NCBI GenBank assembly: GCA_949751835.1
Contig: CATKHK010000019.1
Location: 372,001 to 436,000, forward strand
Direction: 5' to 3'
DNA from: Blepharisma japonicum
Taxonomy: Eukaryota > Ciliophora > Heterotrichea > Heterotrichida > Blepharismidae
Length of the DNA stretch: 64,000 nucleotides
In this document: piece by piece, positions 24,902-36,541 of the stretch
Layout of the letters: every line of letters begins with the position of its first letter
Position numbering within the stretch: the stretch's first letter is position 1
Notes under the pieces: generated by a model
Seen by the model: only the letters and a program-made list of their open reading frames with translations
Told to the model about the DNA's origin: nothing
Databases searched by the model: none
Program-made: the position numbers and the translations under genes

Positions 24902-26146
24902 TTAAGCACTATAACTTCTTTTACACCTTTGCTTCAAAAGCTCAGAGAGTTGAAATAGAGGTCGATTGCTATTTCCAAGATGTATTTCTCCATGCTGTAT
25001 TGACAAGATATGATCTAAAAGTCACTTTGTGAGTAATCCGCTGTTTCCAAGTTTTATTGGAATATCATAATCCTTCCCTCCATAATGAATTTTCTTGACT
25101 GGGCACACTATACAGGCTGACCTAGCTCCAAAAGCTTCAATAACCCTTCCTTGTTCAACATCTTCTACAAGTTGGTGAATTGAAAAAGTCTTTTCTGACA
25201 CCTTAAACTCACCCCATTCCTTTGTAAGTGTCAAAATCGAGTCTCTAGTGACGCCTTCTAATATAGTCGAATCTAAAAGAGCTGCAATAAGCTCAGTTTC
25301 TCCTTCTTTAGTTTTCCACAGCACAAAGAAATTCAGTTCGACCTCAGCGACGTTTCCATTTACAAGCCAAAGTAGCTGCTGGTATACTCCCTTCCCTGGA
25401 GTGGAACGCAGTGCGCGCCACTCCAGGGAAGGGAGTATACCCAAGTTTGGCGATTTCGTCTGTATAAGCAATTCCTGGGCTGTAATCCCCCAACTTTTTT
25501 GTCATCGACACCACCTGGCCAAGCTCTGACACAAACTTCATCACAATATAAAGCAACTGGTTTAAAGCCTGTAGGGAAATAAGGGCCTACCAAGGCATTG
25601 ACGATGAAAAGTTTGGCTTTGCCTGGCTTTGTGACGCCAAGTTGTTGATGGGTTCCGATCATGGTCGGACGAATGTACATTGAGTATCCTTTTGTTAGGG
25701 ACCCATTTACTTTCGATATCTACAAACTTGCGTAAGCATTGGAGGAATTCTTCACCATCGAAATCAGGGAGAGCTAAGGCGGCTGCACTTTTTTTAAGAC
25801 GTCTTATGTTCATTTCAGGTCTAAACAGGAGGACCTTGTCGTGGGCTGTTTTATAAGTTCCATGCCTTCGAAACATTCGGTACTATAGTGGAAGCAGGAG
25901 CAGGTAAGGTCTAATACTAATGGCTGATAAGCAATTTGAGGTGTCTGCCATCCTTTTTTAGCATCCCAACCAACCCAAAATAAATGGTCTGTTTTTTTTT
26001 TCTTTTCCGAAGATAAGTCTTTCATCCAGGGCTGGCATCGTTTTTGGATTATTTGTGTTGTTATTGACTATTTCTGAAGCTCTGAATGTTGATTTAAGTT
26101 GTCTTCCGCAGGTGTTACTTAATTTAGAATATACTTTGGACCACAT
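24902..26146 (-). pseudogene. Decayed branched-chain amino acid aminotransferase (BCAT)
   Basis: Fragments in successive minus-strand frames line up with the whole family in order: a possible mitochondrial presequence from ATG 26146 (MWSKVYSKLSNTCGRQLKS), LDERLIFGK, TDHLFWVGWDAKKGW, FHYSTECFEGM, LLFRPEMNIRRLKKSA, MYIRPTMIGT, VGPYFPTGFKPV, VRAWPGG, DDKKVGG, then WLVNGNVAEVELNFFVLW, DSTILEGVTRDSIL, IEAFGARSA and NSGLLTK, with a stop near 24902. BCAT is a PLP enzyme interconverting Leu, Ile and Val with their 2-oxo acids. At least four small frameshifts are visible, near 25990 (an A run), 25840, 25690 and 25480, plus a 55-bp palindromic insertion at 25383-25439. It cannot make an enzyme. It sits between two tandem paralogues and is more GC-rich than its surroundings, so it is probably an insertion of a duplicated gene copy. 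Confidence 0.88.
25381..25441. mobile_element. TA-flanked 55-bp palindromic insertion (IES- or MITE-like)
   Basis: Two perfect 24-nt inverted arms (25381-25404 and 25418-25441) flank a 13-nt centre. The core arms begin TATACTCCC and end GGGAGTATA. Removing 55 nt together with one TA copy joins the aminotransferase reading as GGG-TAC-CAG-CAG (KLG-Y-QQLLWL), the expected continuous protein. The insert is therefore precisely bounded by a TA duplication and shifts the frame (55 = 1 mod 3). TA-bounded excisable germline segments (IESs) and TA-targeting MITEs are known in ciliates including Blepharisma. Whether this is a retained IES or a solo MITE cannot be told from the sequence. Confidence 0.82.
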
Positions 26147-26255
26147 ATTTATATTCCTATTTTCAAGATACACTTACTTAAAATATGAAAAGAGTAAAAC
26201 ACTTAAAAACTTAATTAGCTATTAATATTAATTTAATATCTAAATTTTTCCTTTT

Positions 26256-29200
26256 CTAAACAGCTGAGGGATCCTCTCCTGTTCTATTGAATACAATATC
26301 TACCTCATTATTTTCTCTGTATTTCTTCGATTTATACTTTTCATAGAAATCTATCAATTTCATCATTATGAAAGAAACAACTGCTGCTTTCACAACTGAA
26401 GTTAAAAAAATCTCAACTGAGTAACTGATTCCTGTATTTAAAACCCAAGTTTTACTAACTGACTGCTTAAACTGTATTGCAAATAGAGCTATACTTCAAC
26501 AGAAATAAAGCATAAAGCCTCACGCCAAAATAATCCCAGTTCATCTTTTTATTTTGTTTTGCTTTTTTAAAGTTTTATACTGAAAAGCAGTCATATGGAT
26601 GTCTGTCAACTTTTCACGCAGAAAATAATTGAGGATCATTGTTATAACAATCATAAATAAAGAAGACCAAACCATAATCCAAAAATCTGACCAGCTGTAA
26701 TTGATAGGAGAATCTGAACTTGAATTGTCTGTTGAGTCAGTTGAATTTGTTGAATTATTAGTTATAGTGTCATTATCTGAGGGATATGCATCTTGATAAA
26801 ACATACCTATAAAGAACATTTGGCCTAATAAGCCTAAGAAAAATAAAGTAAGCCTACTAAAGCTTGGTCTTTCAGGTCGTTTTGCGAACATAATATTAAG
26901 AAGCTCATGCTTATTGAGTAGAAATCCAAATCATCTTTTTATAGAAGTATTTTTGTCATCTTCATCAGCTATATTATAATCTTCCTCCACTATTGGAGAA
27001 TTATATATGATAACTTCGTCAGGTGCATTAAATGGCTTTTCAGGGTTTTCATCATTTACCAGACCTTTTTTGCTTGGCCAACACTTCTTTTTTTCAGCTT
27101 CAGCATTTAATTCTTCTTCTATACAGTCTTCACTTCCTCATCTTGTAGTAATTTTTTCAATTTTTTGAGGAATCCCCATCAATTTTATCCTTTCATTTTC
27201 GTCTTCTCTTTCTTCTTTTCTATCTTTTTTATAAGCAAAAAATCCAAAAATTCCATAAATAACTAAAGTGGTAATACAAAAATATAACCCAATTGCATTT
27301 GACGAGTTTATCTTGCTTCAGGCAGCAGCATTTACAGTATCTCCTATATTTGAATCTACTAATGTGGAACTTGCAGCATTGAGTGCTGCGAAGGTTGTAA
27401 AGTGATTGCAGCTGCAAATGATATCATATGAGTTAATTTTATATCTCGTGCATCCTTCTGTGCTCCAGTTCATTGTTTTAGTATCTAAAAATACGCATTG
27501 AGGAGTGTAGTTAGAGTATTTTATGTTTCATACAGGGATTTGGACTAAAACGTTTGAAGTTGTTAAATTAGCACTTATTTCCTTATTAGATGTATGCCCA
27601 TACATCGTGAAATCCACAACTGAAGATGATAAATTGTTGGGGTTATTAGGACAGTCAAAGACTGAGAGAGCGAGATTTACATATTTTTCATCTATAACTG
27701 TCGCCATTTTAGTTGAAAAATCCATGGGAAAGGTTATAGAAGCTTTTCCATTACTTGATACGAATTTGTATCCATTCATATCACTTAAAGCCATCACAGC
27801 CATTGCTACGCCGAGATTGTTCACAGTTATATTTCTGATTTCGCTTAAAACCATCTGAGCACAGACCAACTTTTCAACACTATTAAGTGCTTCAACAGCA
27901 ATTTTTAAGTCTGATTTACTAGCGACTATGCTAGCCGAAGTATATATGTACGCCTGGCTAACAGCTTCCAAATATTTATATGGCTGCTGCCTTTGAAGCA
28001 TTTGAGATGTAGGGATATTGCTAAAAATATTAATAATAATGTTACAAACTTTACTTTCAATAGTATTGCTATTTAAATATGGATTTAGTGTTATCATAGA
28101 TAGCAAATTTGAAAAAACGGAGACTGATTGGCTATCAAATTTGTTAAGCTGAACTAGTTTTTCAGTTCAGCTAATAACTGATTCAATAACATTTTTATAA
28201 AAATGTATCAATTTATTAGAAGGAGCTTGGAAATTTCCTGATAAATAGTAATCTCTATTTAGAATCGATGCGCATAATACAGATATCACTCCAGGATATG
28301 ATTGTGAGTTTGATGCTATTGAGTTTATATAATTTGTATAATTAGAGAACAATCCTTCCTGATCAAAAAATTTATTGGCTGAAATACTTATGTTGCTAGT
28401 TTTTCTTGAAGAGGCTCCTAAGCTGTCATAAGTGTCTACAAAAACTGTTAAAGAATTGCCAACATATGGAAATGCTGAAAAATAAGATGTGCTTTGGTTT
28501 TTAAAATTCAAGTAAGTATCGCTGCTCCCGCTGAGATATCCATAAGAATAAGAAATAGGAAGATTATTTTCATCGTCAACCCATCCAAGTGCTTCCATCT
28601 TAAAAATTGTTTCCATCTCAATACCACTTGTAGGTGTCACTGTTAAAGTTCCTGAATATGGAGGAGAATTCACATAAAAGGTATACTTGAAATATGAATA
28701 ATTAGTTCCATCATAAACAGATAGAGTAAGAGTGTATGTATGTCCGATTTCCAATGTGCCCTCAACTATGGATATGAACAATTGGGTAAGAGGTGTTGAA
28801 AATTTAATAGAACTTGTGTTGTCCACACTTCATTGAAAAGTATATTGATTTTTCATGTCTCCATTTATCTTAGCTTGAAATAGCGCCATAGCGTTTGCTG
28901 TAACTATAGATGGTTGAGACTGAGTTAAAGGATTTAAAATTGTAAAGCTAGGAGTAGCATAATTTACTGTACTTATAGTTATAACTTTTTTAGTCTGAGA
29001 ACTTCTATCAGATAGAAGTCGGTTTTCTCTTAGAAATCTCCTAGAGGAAAAATCAGCTTTAGCTAATAGCTCAAACTTATATTCTTTTCCAGCTTGCAGC
29101 GTATTTGAAGGGATATTTAGATTCATGGCCTTTACATCTGGTATCAATAAACTGCAGCCAGAATATCCTTGAATACAAGACCACTCAAAGCTGAGACTTT

Positions 29201-32200
29201 TATCTTCATTAGGATCATAGCTTGAGCTTGCATTTATGGAAAGGAAGCTACTAACGTCAGCGCTTCCATTTGTTCGCGAAAACTCTATTACTGGAGGAGC
29301 AGGGATTATAGAAATTTCAACAGAGTTCGAGCCTCACAAATTAAAGCCAGAGTCTTCCGCTTCAACTGAGAAAGTTGCTTTTGTAAATGGGGGTATGCTT
29401 TTCTGTGGTATATTAATACCTGAGTTCTGAGTTTGACTGCTTCAGATTGCTTCTTCATTTATTGCTGAAATGTTACCTTCGGCACTTACCAGTTTTCATT
29501 TTAATCTTAAATTATTGTATGAGCTGCATGATGAAATTGAGCCAATTGCATATGCTTCAAAGTTAGTAGCTACAATTTGGTAATCAATCGATTTATCGAA
29601 ATTTACTGACAAACCATCAGAAAGGGAGATTACAGTAACAGAAGCTGAATTTTCATTATTAAATTTGTTTCTTACTGTCAATTTTATAGTGATGTTAGTA
29701 GTTATTAAGTCACTCCGAGATATAGTGAACTCAGAAATTGTTTTTTGGGATACAGTATTATATTTAGATAAAGATCATCAGCTCGGATCTGATATTATCT
29801 CTCATTTATAGTATAAGTTTGACTTCACACCTCCAGTTGACTTTCTTCCCGAAATATACAAATCTTGGCAATTATACAAAACTGCTCCTGGAGCATCAAT
29901 TCTTGCAGACGGATAGGGCAAAGAAGCAGAATATGTTAAAGTAGTGCTTAAATCATAAGGAAAATATCCGCATTGTGGATTTGTTCCTTTTAATGCTCCA
30001 TTTTCAATTTTGATTATTTCATTTGTTAGTGTAAAGCTATTTCCAAGATCCACAGTAATCTCTTTTCCTTGAGAGTCAAATGCGCACACATAGCCTCTTC
30101 CGAATTTTTCAATAGTATCATTAGTAAATACTTTTTCACAATTCAAATTTGTAGTATTAACAGATATTGCAAAATCAAAAATTACCCTAACAAAGGTAGA
30201 AGTAAAGTATCCAGTCAGCTCAGAGGGCTGTAAGTATCTTTCACAAGCTATACATTTAACATTCCAGTATTGATAGCCTACCTTACATATACAAGTTTCT
30301 GTTGCTGAATCGTATACAAAATTAGTATCACATTCACATTGACGAGCTTTTGTTGAGTTTGTTTTGCATTGAGTACAGTCTTCAGGTGCAAAGCCTGTAT
30401 AAGAATAGCAAAGAGCATCTTGATTTAAGTTGCAGATACTTCCTTCTCTTATGCATCCATATTTGCAGGTAGAATCGCAAGCTGTGCAGGTCTTGGAAGA
30501 CTCGTTGTAATAGTCTTGTGTTTGACAATTAATTAGCCGATCTCCATAATCTGTACAATATGGATAACCACACACAGAAGCTCAGTGTGTAATTGATTGC
30601 AATGCAGCGTAATAAAGTCTTAACATATATGCATAGCCAATAAAATTTGAAGTTGTTTTACCTAAGGAAATCGTATAATTGTAGTCATCATAATAGCAGT
30701 AGTCAGCGATTGTGAGGGTATCTTCAAGCTTCGTATTTATAAAAAGTCTAACAATCGATACTCTATTTTCATATGAGTAAGATATTATAACTCGCTGCCA
30801 AGTAGAATAAGCATAATAAGAACTGTTCAGCCTAAGAAGATTTACATCGCTACTATTTAAGCTTGTTAAGCCGTAGCTCGCTTGAATATAGAAATGTGAA
30901 GAATTATAATTTACTGCACTTATACTTAAAACACTATTACTTCAGGTATAAATTCCAAAAATTAGTCCATTTAAAGTTTCAGGAAAAACCATAGTTCATA
31001 TATCAATCGAATGTGTAAGTCCGATATAAAGTTTGCTAGATGCAGAGCCTAATGGAACATTAATAGTTCCAATAGCTTTTCCATTGAAGAAAAGACCGCG
31101 GTATGGAAAAATAGTTGGGTCATTTAAATCATAGTTAGGATAATAAGAATCTGAAGTACCCAAGAACATTGGATAGTTTTTAATTATATCAAATTGCGTA
31201 TTCATTAGCTTTGTAAATATCCAATGAAGAACAATAGCAGCAGTGGGTTCCTTATTGCAGGATTTATCTACTATTGTAAATGGAACTGGGCAGTTCTGCA
31301 CACAAAAGCCATTATAAAGTAAATACCCAGATTTGCAGCTTATACACTCGTCCATTCTATTGCCAGAGCAAGTACTACATGCCTTAAAGCAAACATAATC
31401 GCAGGTAAAAGTATTTAGATTTCAAATTTTGCCATTAGGGCATGCACATGTATATGACATATCATTTCATGATGCCCCAGGATAGCACTGATCACAATCA
31501 GTAAATTTCTTGCATCTCAAGCATGCAGTAATAGCACAAAGATTGCAATTAATGCCGTTCGTACAACCATATTTGCAAGGATCTGAGCAAGCCAAGCATG
31601 TGCCTGAATCGCTATCATAGTATTCATTTCATTGGCAGTTTAATAAACATTTGCCATCTACTGGACATGAACTGCATCCTCCAGAGCAGGTGTTTGTATA
31701 TTTTTTACTTATGGTATAAGCGCTTCATGCGTTGGTGTCATAAGTCATTTCGTAAATAAATCCTTTAAAAAGCTCCTTTTTTTGGCCTGAAAGGTAAGTT
31801 GTCCCATAATAATCAGAATTTATATAATCCTCTAAATAGCCTTCTCCGATTAGAATAAATTCAGTGCAAGTAGTAAAAATGCAAGTTTTTGAGTAAGTGG
31901 AGCCCTTGATAAATCGGATGATGAAAATCAAAAATTCTCATTTGTCTTGGGTTATAGAGGAAAATGTCTTATCTATGATATTAATTGAAGAATCTGTAGT
32001 TTTTAGTCGAATTTTAGCAGATAGTTGCAAATTCACTAATCTCAGAAGCAAGTTAATATCAAACTCTCCAGGACTTAATTTGCATATGATAGTTTGGCTG
32101 TCGGAGCTTTGAGTTTTTAGTCAAAAAGATTGAGTGTGATCAATATCAAATCTAAATAGAGTAGATCTATCCATTTTTAAGCTACTAGATACACCATTAA

Positions 32201-33743
32201 AATAATATCCTCTTTTGTAGCATGGAATTGGATCATAATTAGGAGATGACCCACTTTCAGGAGAAAAAAGATAATTACCCTTAGAATCTAAGAAATTTCC
32301 ACCTATGGATTGTAAAATAACATCATACCCAGAGCTTGTCTTACACTCTTCTCCTCATGATGAAGGCTGATCAGAACCTTTTCCAGGGCAAATATATACG
32401 CAAACTCCTTTTCATAAATATTTTATTCCGCCACAGGTCAAACATGAATAAAACTCGGGACCTGAGCATGTTTGGCATTCAGTACATCTAAAATTTTTGC
32501 AATCTGATGAGCTGAATCCATTACAATATTTCTCACAGTTACCATTACACAAGCTACATGTATTGGAAGAAGAGACACAAGGATGGATGCATGATGGCGA
32601 GCAGTTTCCACAGGTGCTTCCTGTTATATATCCAGCAAACCCACAAGTAGAAAAGCAGGAATTCGTAGATATTGGACAAAAGTTTAATGAGTTGCACGAG
32701 CTGCAAAGAGATGTGCTATATAAGCCTGCGATCTGAGTTTCTGAAAGTGCATTTGAATACATTGCAAACTCCCCAATTCAGCCATCTAATCCATGCTTCA
32801 TATCGTTAAAAAATCCTATTAAGCATTGGCCCTCTGGATATCATTGGAAACTCCCTGCAGGAGAACTAGGGGTGCCAAAAGTTTGAGTCTCAGCTTTATT
32901 ATTATTTTCATAAAAGCTAGCTGTATAAATTCCTTTTAAATAGTCCATAACAAATGTATAAGCGTGCCATCCAGTTGTTGGATCTGAAATTGCAAAACCT
33001 CAATTTGATGTAAGGTCCATATAAGAATCGTCTATTTTTTGATAGACTGTAAACTCATATGTCATAAGATTCCTCCTTATAGATAAAGCTAGGTGTCCGT
33101 TGCCATCTCGATCCATTTTTTGAAGTAAATAGTCAAGACCGAAATTGATTTTTCTCCTTCATAGCCAAATTGATATAGTATGCTTGTGATTCAATATAAA
33201 ATCGTCTTTTGATCAACTATTTGGAGGTAGCTGCATATATGATGACGAAGATTCAAAGTAATACCCACTAGTCTGAGTTGGATAAGGATCATTGCTATCA
33301 TAATCTGGGTAAAACTTAATTGGGCTATTTCCACATATCATCCTGAGCTCGCTACTTGGAAAGTCAAAGTATCCCTGAATCTGATTAAAGGTAAAGTCAA
33401 AAATGACACTTGAGGTCTGAGTGCAAGTGCCTGAAGATGGAGGCCAGCCTGTTGGACAAGAGGTCACACACATCCCTTCGTGAAAGTAATAACCAGAAGA
33501 GCACATTGTGCAGCCATCAAAATAGGAAGTTGAGCAGTCAGAGCAGCCTTGGTAACAACTTAAAAGAAAACGACCCGAAGATGCCGAACCTGGAGAAAAA
33601 TTCAATAGATTTTCTGAGGGAATAGGAGGGATATAAATATCATTTTGTCGCCCATCAGAATTTTCTCAAGGTTTCTGAGAAATTTCTTGAGAATAGATGA
33701 ATAAAGTGATGAGACAGTTGCAAAACAGCAGAAGTTTAATCAT
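26256..33743 (-). CDS. Polycystin-1-like REJ/GPS receptor, tandem paralogue
   Basis: One frame of 2495 aa, ATG 33743-33741 to TAG 26258-26256, intronless, TGA as Trp. It has the same order as the gene at 16600-24135: signal peptide (MIKLLLFCNCLITLFIYS), Cys module (CYQGCSDCSTSYFDGC), LamG-like domains alternating with Cys-rich modules, the REJ-like region, a CSCNHFTTFA-type GPS, about five membrane helices and an acidic tail. The GPS and the REJ C-terminal half (GALKGTNPQCGYFPYDLSTT, TYSASLPYPSARIDAPGAV) are almost unchanged between copies, while the LamG and Cys modules differ much more. That contrast suggests ectodomain divergence or gene conversion of the juxtamembrane half. No PLAT domain seen. 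Predicted plasma-membrane receptor; ligand unknown. Confidence 0.87.
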
Positions 33744-35447
33744 TTTATTTAATTTAGAATGAAGCCATTTTGAAAAACCTTTTTAGAAAATAAAAAAATT
33801 TTATATCTGTGAAAATTGCGAAAAATTCTTTAATTTCTTTAAATAATTGAAAGTTCAATGTTTTTTGGTATCCATTCCAGTTTTAAGTATCATGCTCCAA
33901 AGTTTAAGTCCCAAAAGCCTTAATATTATTTCCTGTATTAGTTTTGTCTCCAGCACATTAAAATGAGGATTCAGTTAATGTAGACTTAGGCTTAAGCATT
34001 AAAAATATTTTAGAGACTCATTAATTTCATGCCAAATCAATTTAGCAATAAAATAAATGTAAAAATTAAAATGAAATTATCCTTCATAAATAGTTTCTAA
34101 ATTATCAAATCCTAGATTATACTTTTAAAAGCTAATTTTTAAGCAGCTTAAACTGCTATAATTAAAACCTTTTCAGTATAATTTAATCACTAGTTGAATA
34201 TAATAAGACCATTTACGTTTGTTTTAGTGTTTTTTATTAGCTGATTTAGTTGGGTTTCTCCGAACTTTCTCTCCACAAGTAAAAAACTGATTTGGATGCG
34301 TACATGCGGCCATCTGGTCCGACATTACTCACTACGCAGCAAAAATCTGACCTGATGCATATTACAAATGCTGTCCTCCTTTCACTAAGGTCTCCTGCTT
34401 TCTAATGAACCTTCCTGGCTACAGATGAGGGCAGACTGGTGCACAAACACTATTTTATGTATTTTTCGACGTCCAATATTAAGACATATTTCCTATACCC
34501 TTTTAAGAGCAATCTAGATTTGTTTTTTAATTATTTATAGATTAGCCTTAGATATCCTTATAACGATAATACAAATAATATTTAGATAAATATTTTTTCT
34601 CGTAGCTTGGCCAGCGCAGTATTTAGTACTGTACTTGCATCAGATTAAAAAAACTCTATGTGAAACAAATAATTAGCAATATATATTTCATGTTGGATTG
34701 CAAGCAAATGCAGTTTAATGTAATAATGTACATTTGTATCTAATAATATAAGGCAGAGCCTCTTCCAATCACAGGCAATTTAGCTTTTTAACTTGGAAGA
34801 ATAAATAATATTTCTTGCTTGAGCATACCAATGAAGTGATATAGTCAATTCAAGTTTAAACCTCTTAATTGTGATGATTTACAACTGAAGGTTTTTTGTC
34901 AACAAGAGTTGATGCTCCAACTCTCTTCTAGTTTATTCGTCTATAGGGTTAAGTTTCAAATGTAAATGCATAATTAATATGCTCCATCATTCAAGCTTCT
35001 TTAAAAAATTTGGACCCATGCTTATTAAATTACAGTATTGCTTATTTAGCGGCTTTTATGCATACTTCTAAGTTTATGATAATTATTCTTTTGATAATTA
35101 GAGATCATCTATAAGCTTTATTCACATTTAATTTATATAAAAAAATCTCTGATTTTATAGATCCAAATTATATAAAATATACATATTAATATTGCAAATA
35201 ATATTATGAGTTAAATAAGAAATCTTTGGTTTTAGCTAGCAAAACCTTCTTACGAGATAATTGAATAACTAAATAATTTATTTTTGAAAAATTTTCAGAA
35301 ATTAATAACCCTACAAAAATTATTTAAAATGCCTTTCAGATCATTATAAAAATAAAAATTTAAATTTTATAATAACTTCTTTTAACTACGTAAGCATTTG
35401 TGGAAATATCTTTACCATTGATTACATTTATTGATATGCCAAATATT
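33744..35447. other. Divergent spacer with a GC-richer island
   Basis: Separates the minus-strand REJ/GPS genes from the plus-strand flytrap array. The part at about 33985-34200 resembles the tandem-unit flank at 24500-24700. A clearly GC-richer block lies at about 34245-34460. It has no ATG-to-stop gene I recognise, only short open stretches on both strands. From about 35080 the sequence resembles the flank at 36170-36540 of the first intact receptor. The rest is AT-rich with nothing recognised. Confidence 0.5.
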
Positions 35448-35693
35448 ATGCTCTTCTCTCGCTATTTATGATATTCCTTACTATTTACAGTCGCTACATC
35501 TCCTATTACTTCTTCCTTAGAAATTATTATAGCTCACAGAGACATACAGAGTCCAAATTATTTAAATTGGAATGAGACTTTACTTCTCAAGATGGCTAGC
35601 TTATTACCTTCTTCAGTTGATTGACACAAATGTAGTATTTCAGACATACAAAATTACTTCGAAAAATTCCCAAATTCACTGATGCTGCTTTAA
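35448..35693 (+). pseudogene. Truncated 5' copy of the double-flytrap receptor (81 codons)
   Basis: ATG 35448 opens the same signal peptide and first-domain start as the gene at 36542 (SLEIIIAHRDIQSPNYLNWNE, then SVDWHKCSISDIQN and FEKFPNSL) and stops at TAA 35691-35693, where the parent reads LILLDLS. Nothing of the remaining 1060 residues follows. The 5' flank is shared with the intact neighbour, so it is a tandem copy that lost nearly all of its coding region. It could still give a short secreted peptide, but decay is more likely. Confidence 0.8.
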
Positions 35694-36541
35694 CACAAAT
35701 ATAAATTTCGCCTTAATAAGAAGCTGGTTTAATTTATTGCATGATTAAATTACACTTTAGCATACTCTAATCACGCTTATGGTCTAATGTGTTATCATCA
35801 TTCAAATTTTACTGATTCAGTTATTAAATTAATTTTATACGCTTAAAATATTTGAAATTTTCAATTAAATGCATGAGAAGAAAAGTTTATGCATAAAGCC
35901 TCTAGTTAATAAACTATACTGTTTATTCATTATGTATTCTAATTCTATTGGAGCATTAAATTTTATATAAAACTTGTTAATGTTTGGATAATGCTGAAAT
36001 TATGGATAACTTTAGCTATTTATGCAGCTTACAATATATATCAATAATTTATTCATGAAATTTCAATAAACTTTAGCACTAAACTATAAATTTTCCTATT
36101 AAATTATATATCAAGCGCTTATAATAGAGGATAGGATGAGTGCTGTGAGTGAAGACTCTCACACTCTATTTCTGCTTGATTAATCCTCTATAAGTTCTTT
36201 TTACATTTAATTTGTATAAAAGGTTTTGATTTTATAGTTCGAGGTATAAAATATAAAATCCTATATTTGTATTAATTCAGTAAAAAAATATTATAATTTG
36301 AATAATATTTTTTTGGTTTTTGTGATTTGGAGGCTTCTTGCATGATAAACTCGGATATTAAATATTTTATTTTAATTAAAGATTTTCAGAAAATATTAAC
36401 CTCTATAAAAATTATTTTAAAGAGCTTTTCAGATAATGATAAAAATAAAAATTAAAATTTTATAACAACTTCTTTTAAATTATGTAAGCTTTTTTGAAAA
36501 TATCTTTACCATTAATTACATTTATTGACATATCAAATATT
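35694..36541. other. Spacer and 5' flank of the first array receptor, with a hairpin
   Basis: AT-rich. An imperfect long hairpin lies at 36124-36191: 9-nt perfect outer arms ATAGAGGAT and ATCCTCTAT, with an inner GTGAGT/ACTCTCAC stem. The GC-richer middle is missing from the related flank near 35060-35110, so it looks inserted. From about 36170 to 36540 the segment parallels 35080-35447. Confidence 0.5.
36124..36191. repeat. GC-richer imperfect hairpin in the 5' spacer
   Basis: Outer arms 36124-36132 and 36183-36191 are perfect inverted repeats, with a second inner stem between. The surrounding DNA is AT-rich and the duplicated flank upstream lacks this core. It may be a small inserted palindromic element like the one in the aminotransferase relic. 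No shared sequence with that element is seen. Confidence 0.4.

Noticed and set aside
25248-25529. Plus-strand frame across the palindrome in the aminotransferase relic
   Set aside because: It arises because the palindrome reads alike on both strands. The neighbouring sequence is aminotransferase only on the minus strand.
33213-33605. Separate short secreted protein at the start of the second REJ/GPS gene
   Set aside because: It continues in frame through TGA codons into the long gene, as in its paralogue.
34245-34460. 5S rRNA or other standard non-coding RNA in the GC-richer island
   Set aside because: A GCGGCCAT-like word recalls 5S rRNA but the rest of the sequence does not follow it, and no tRNA or snRNA signature was found.
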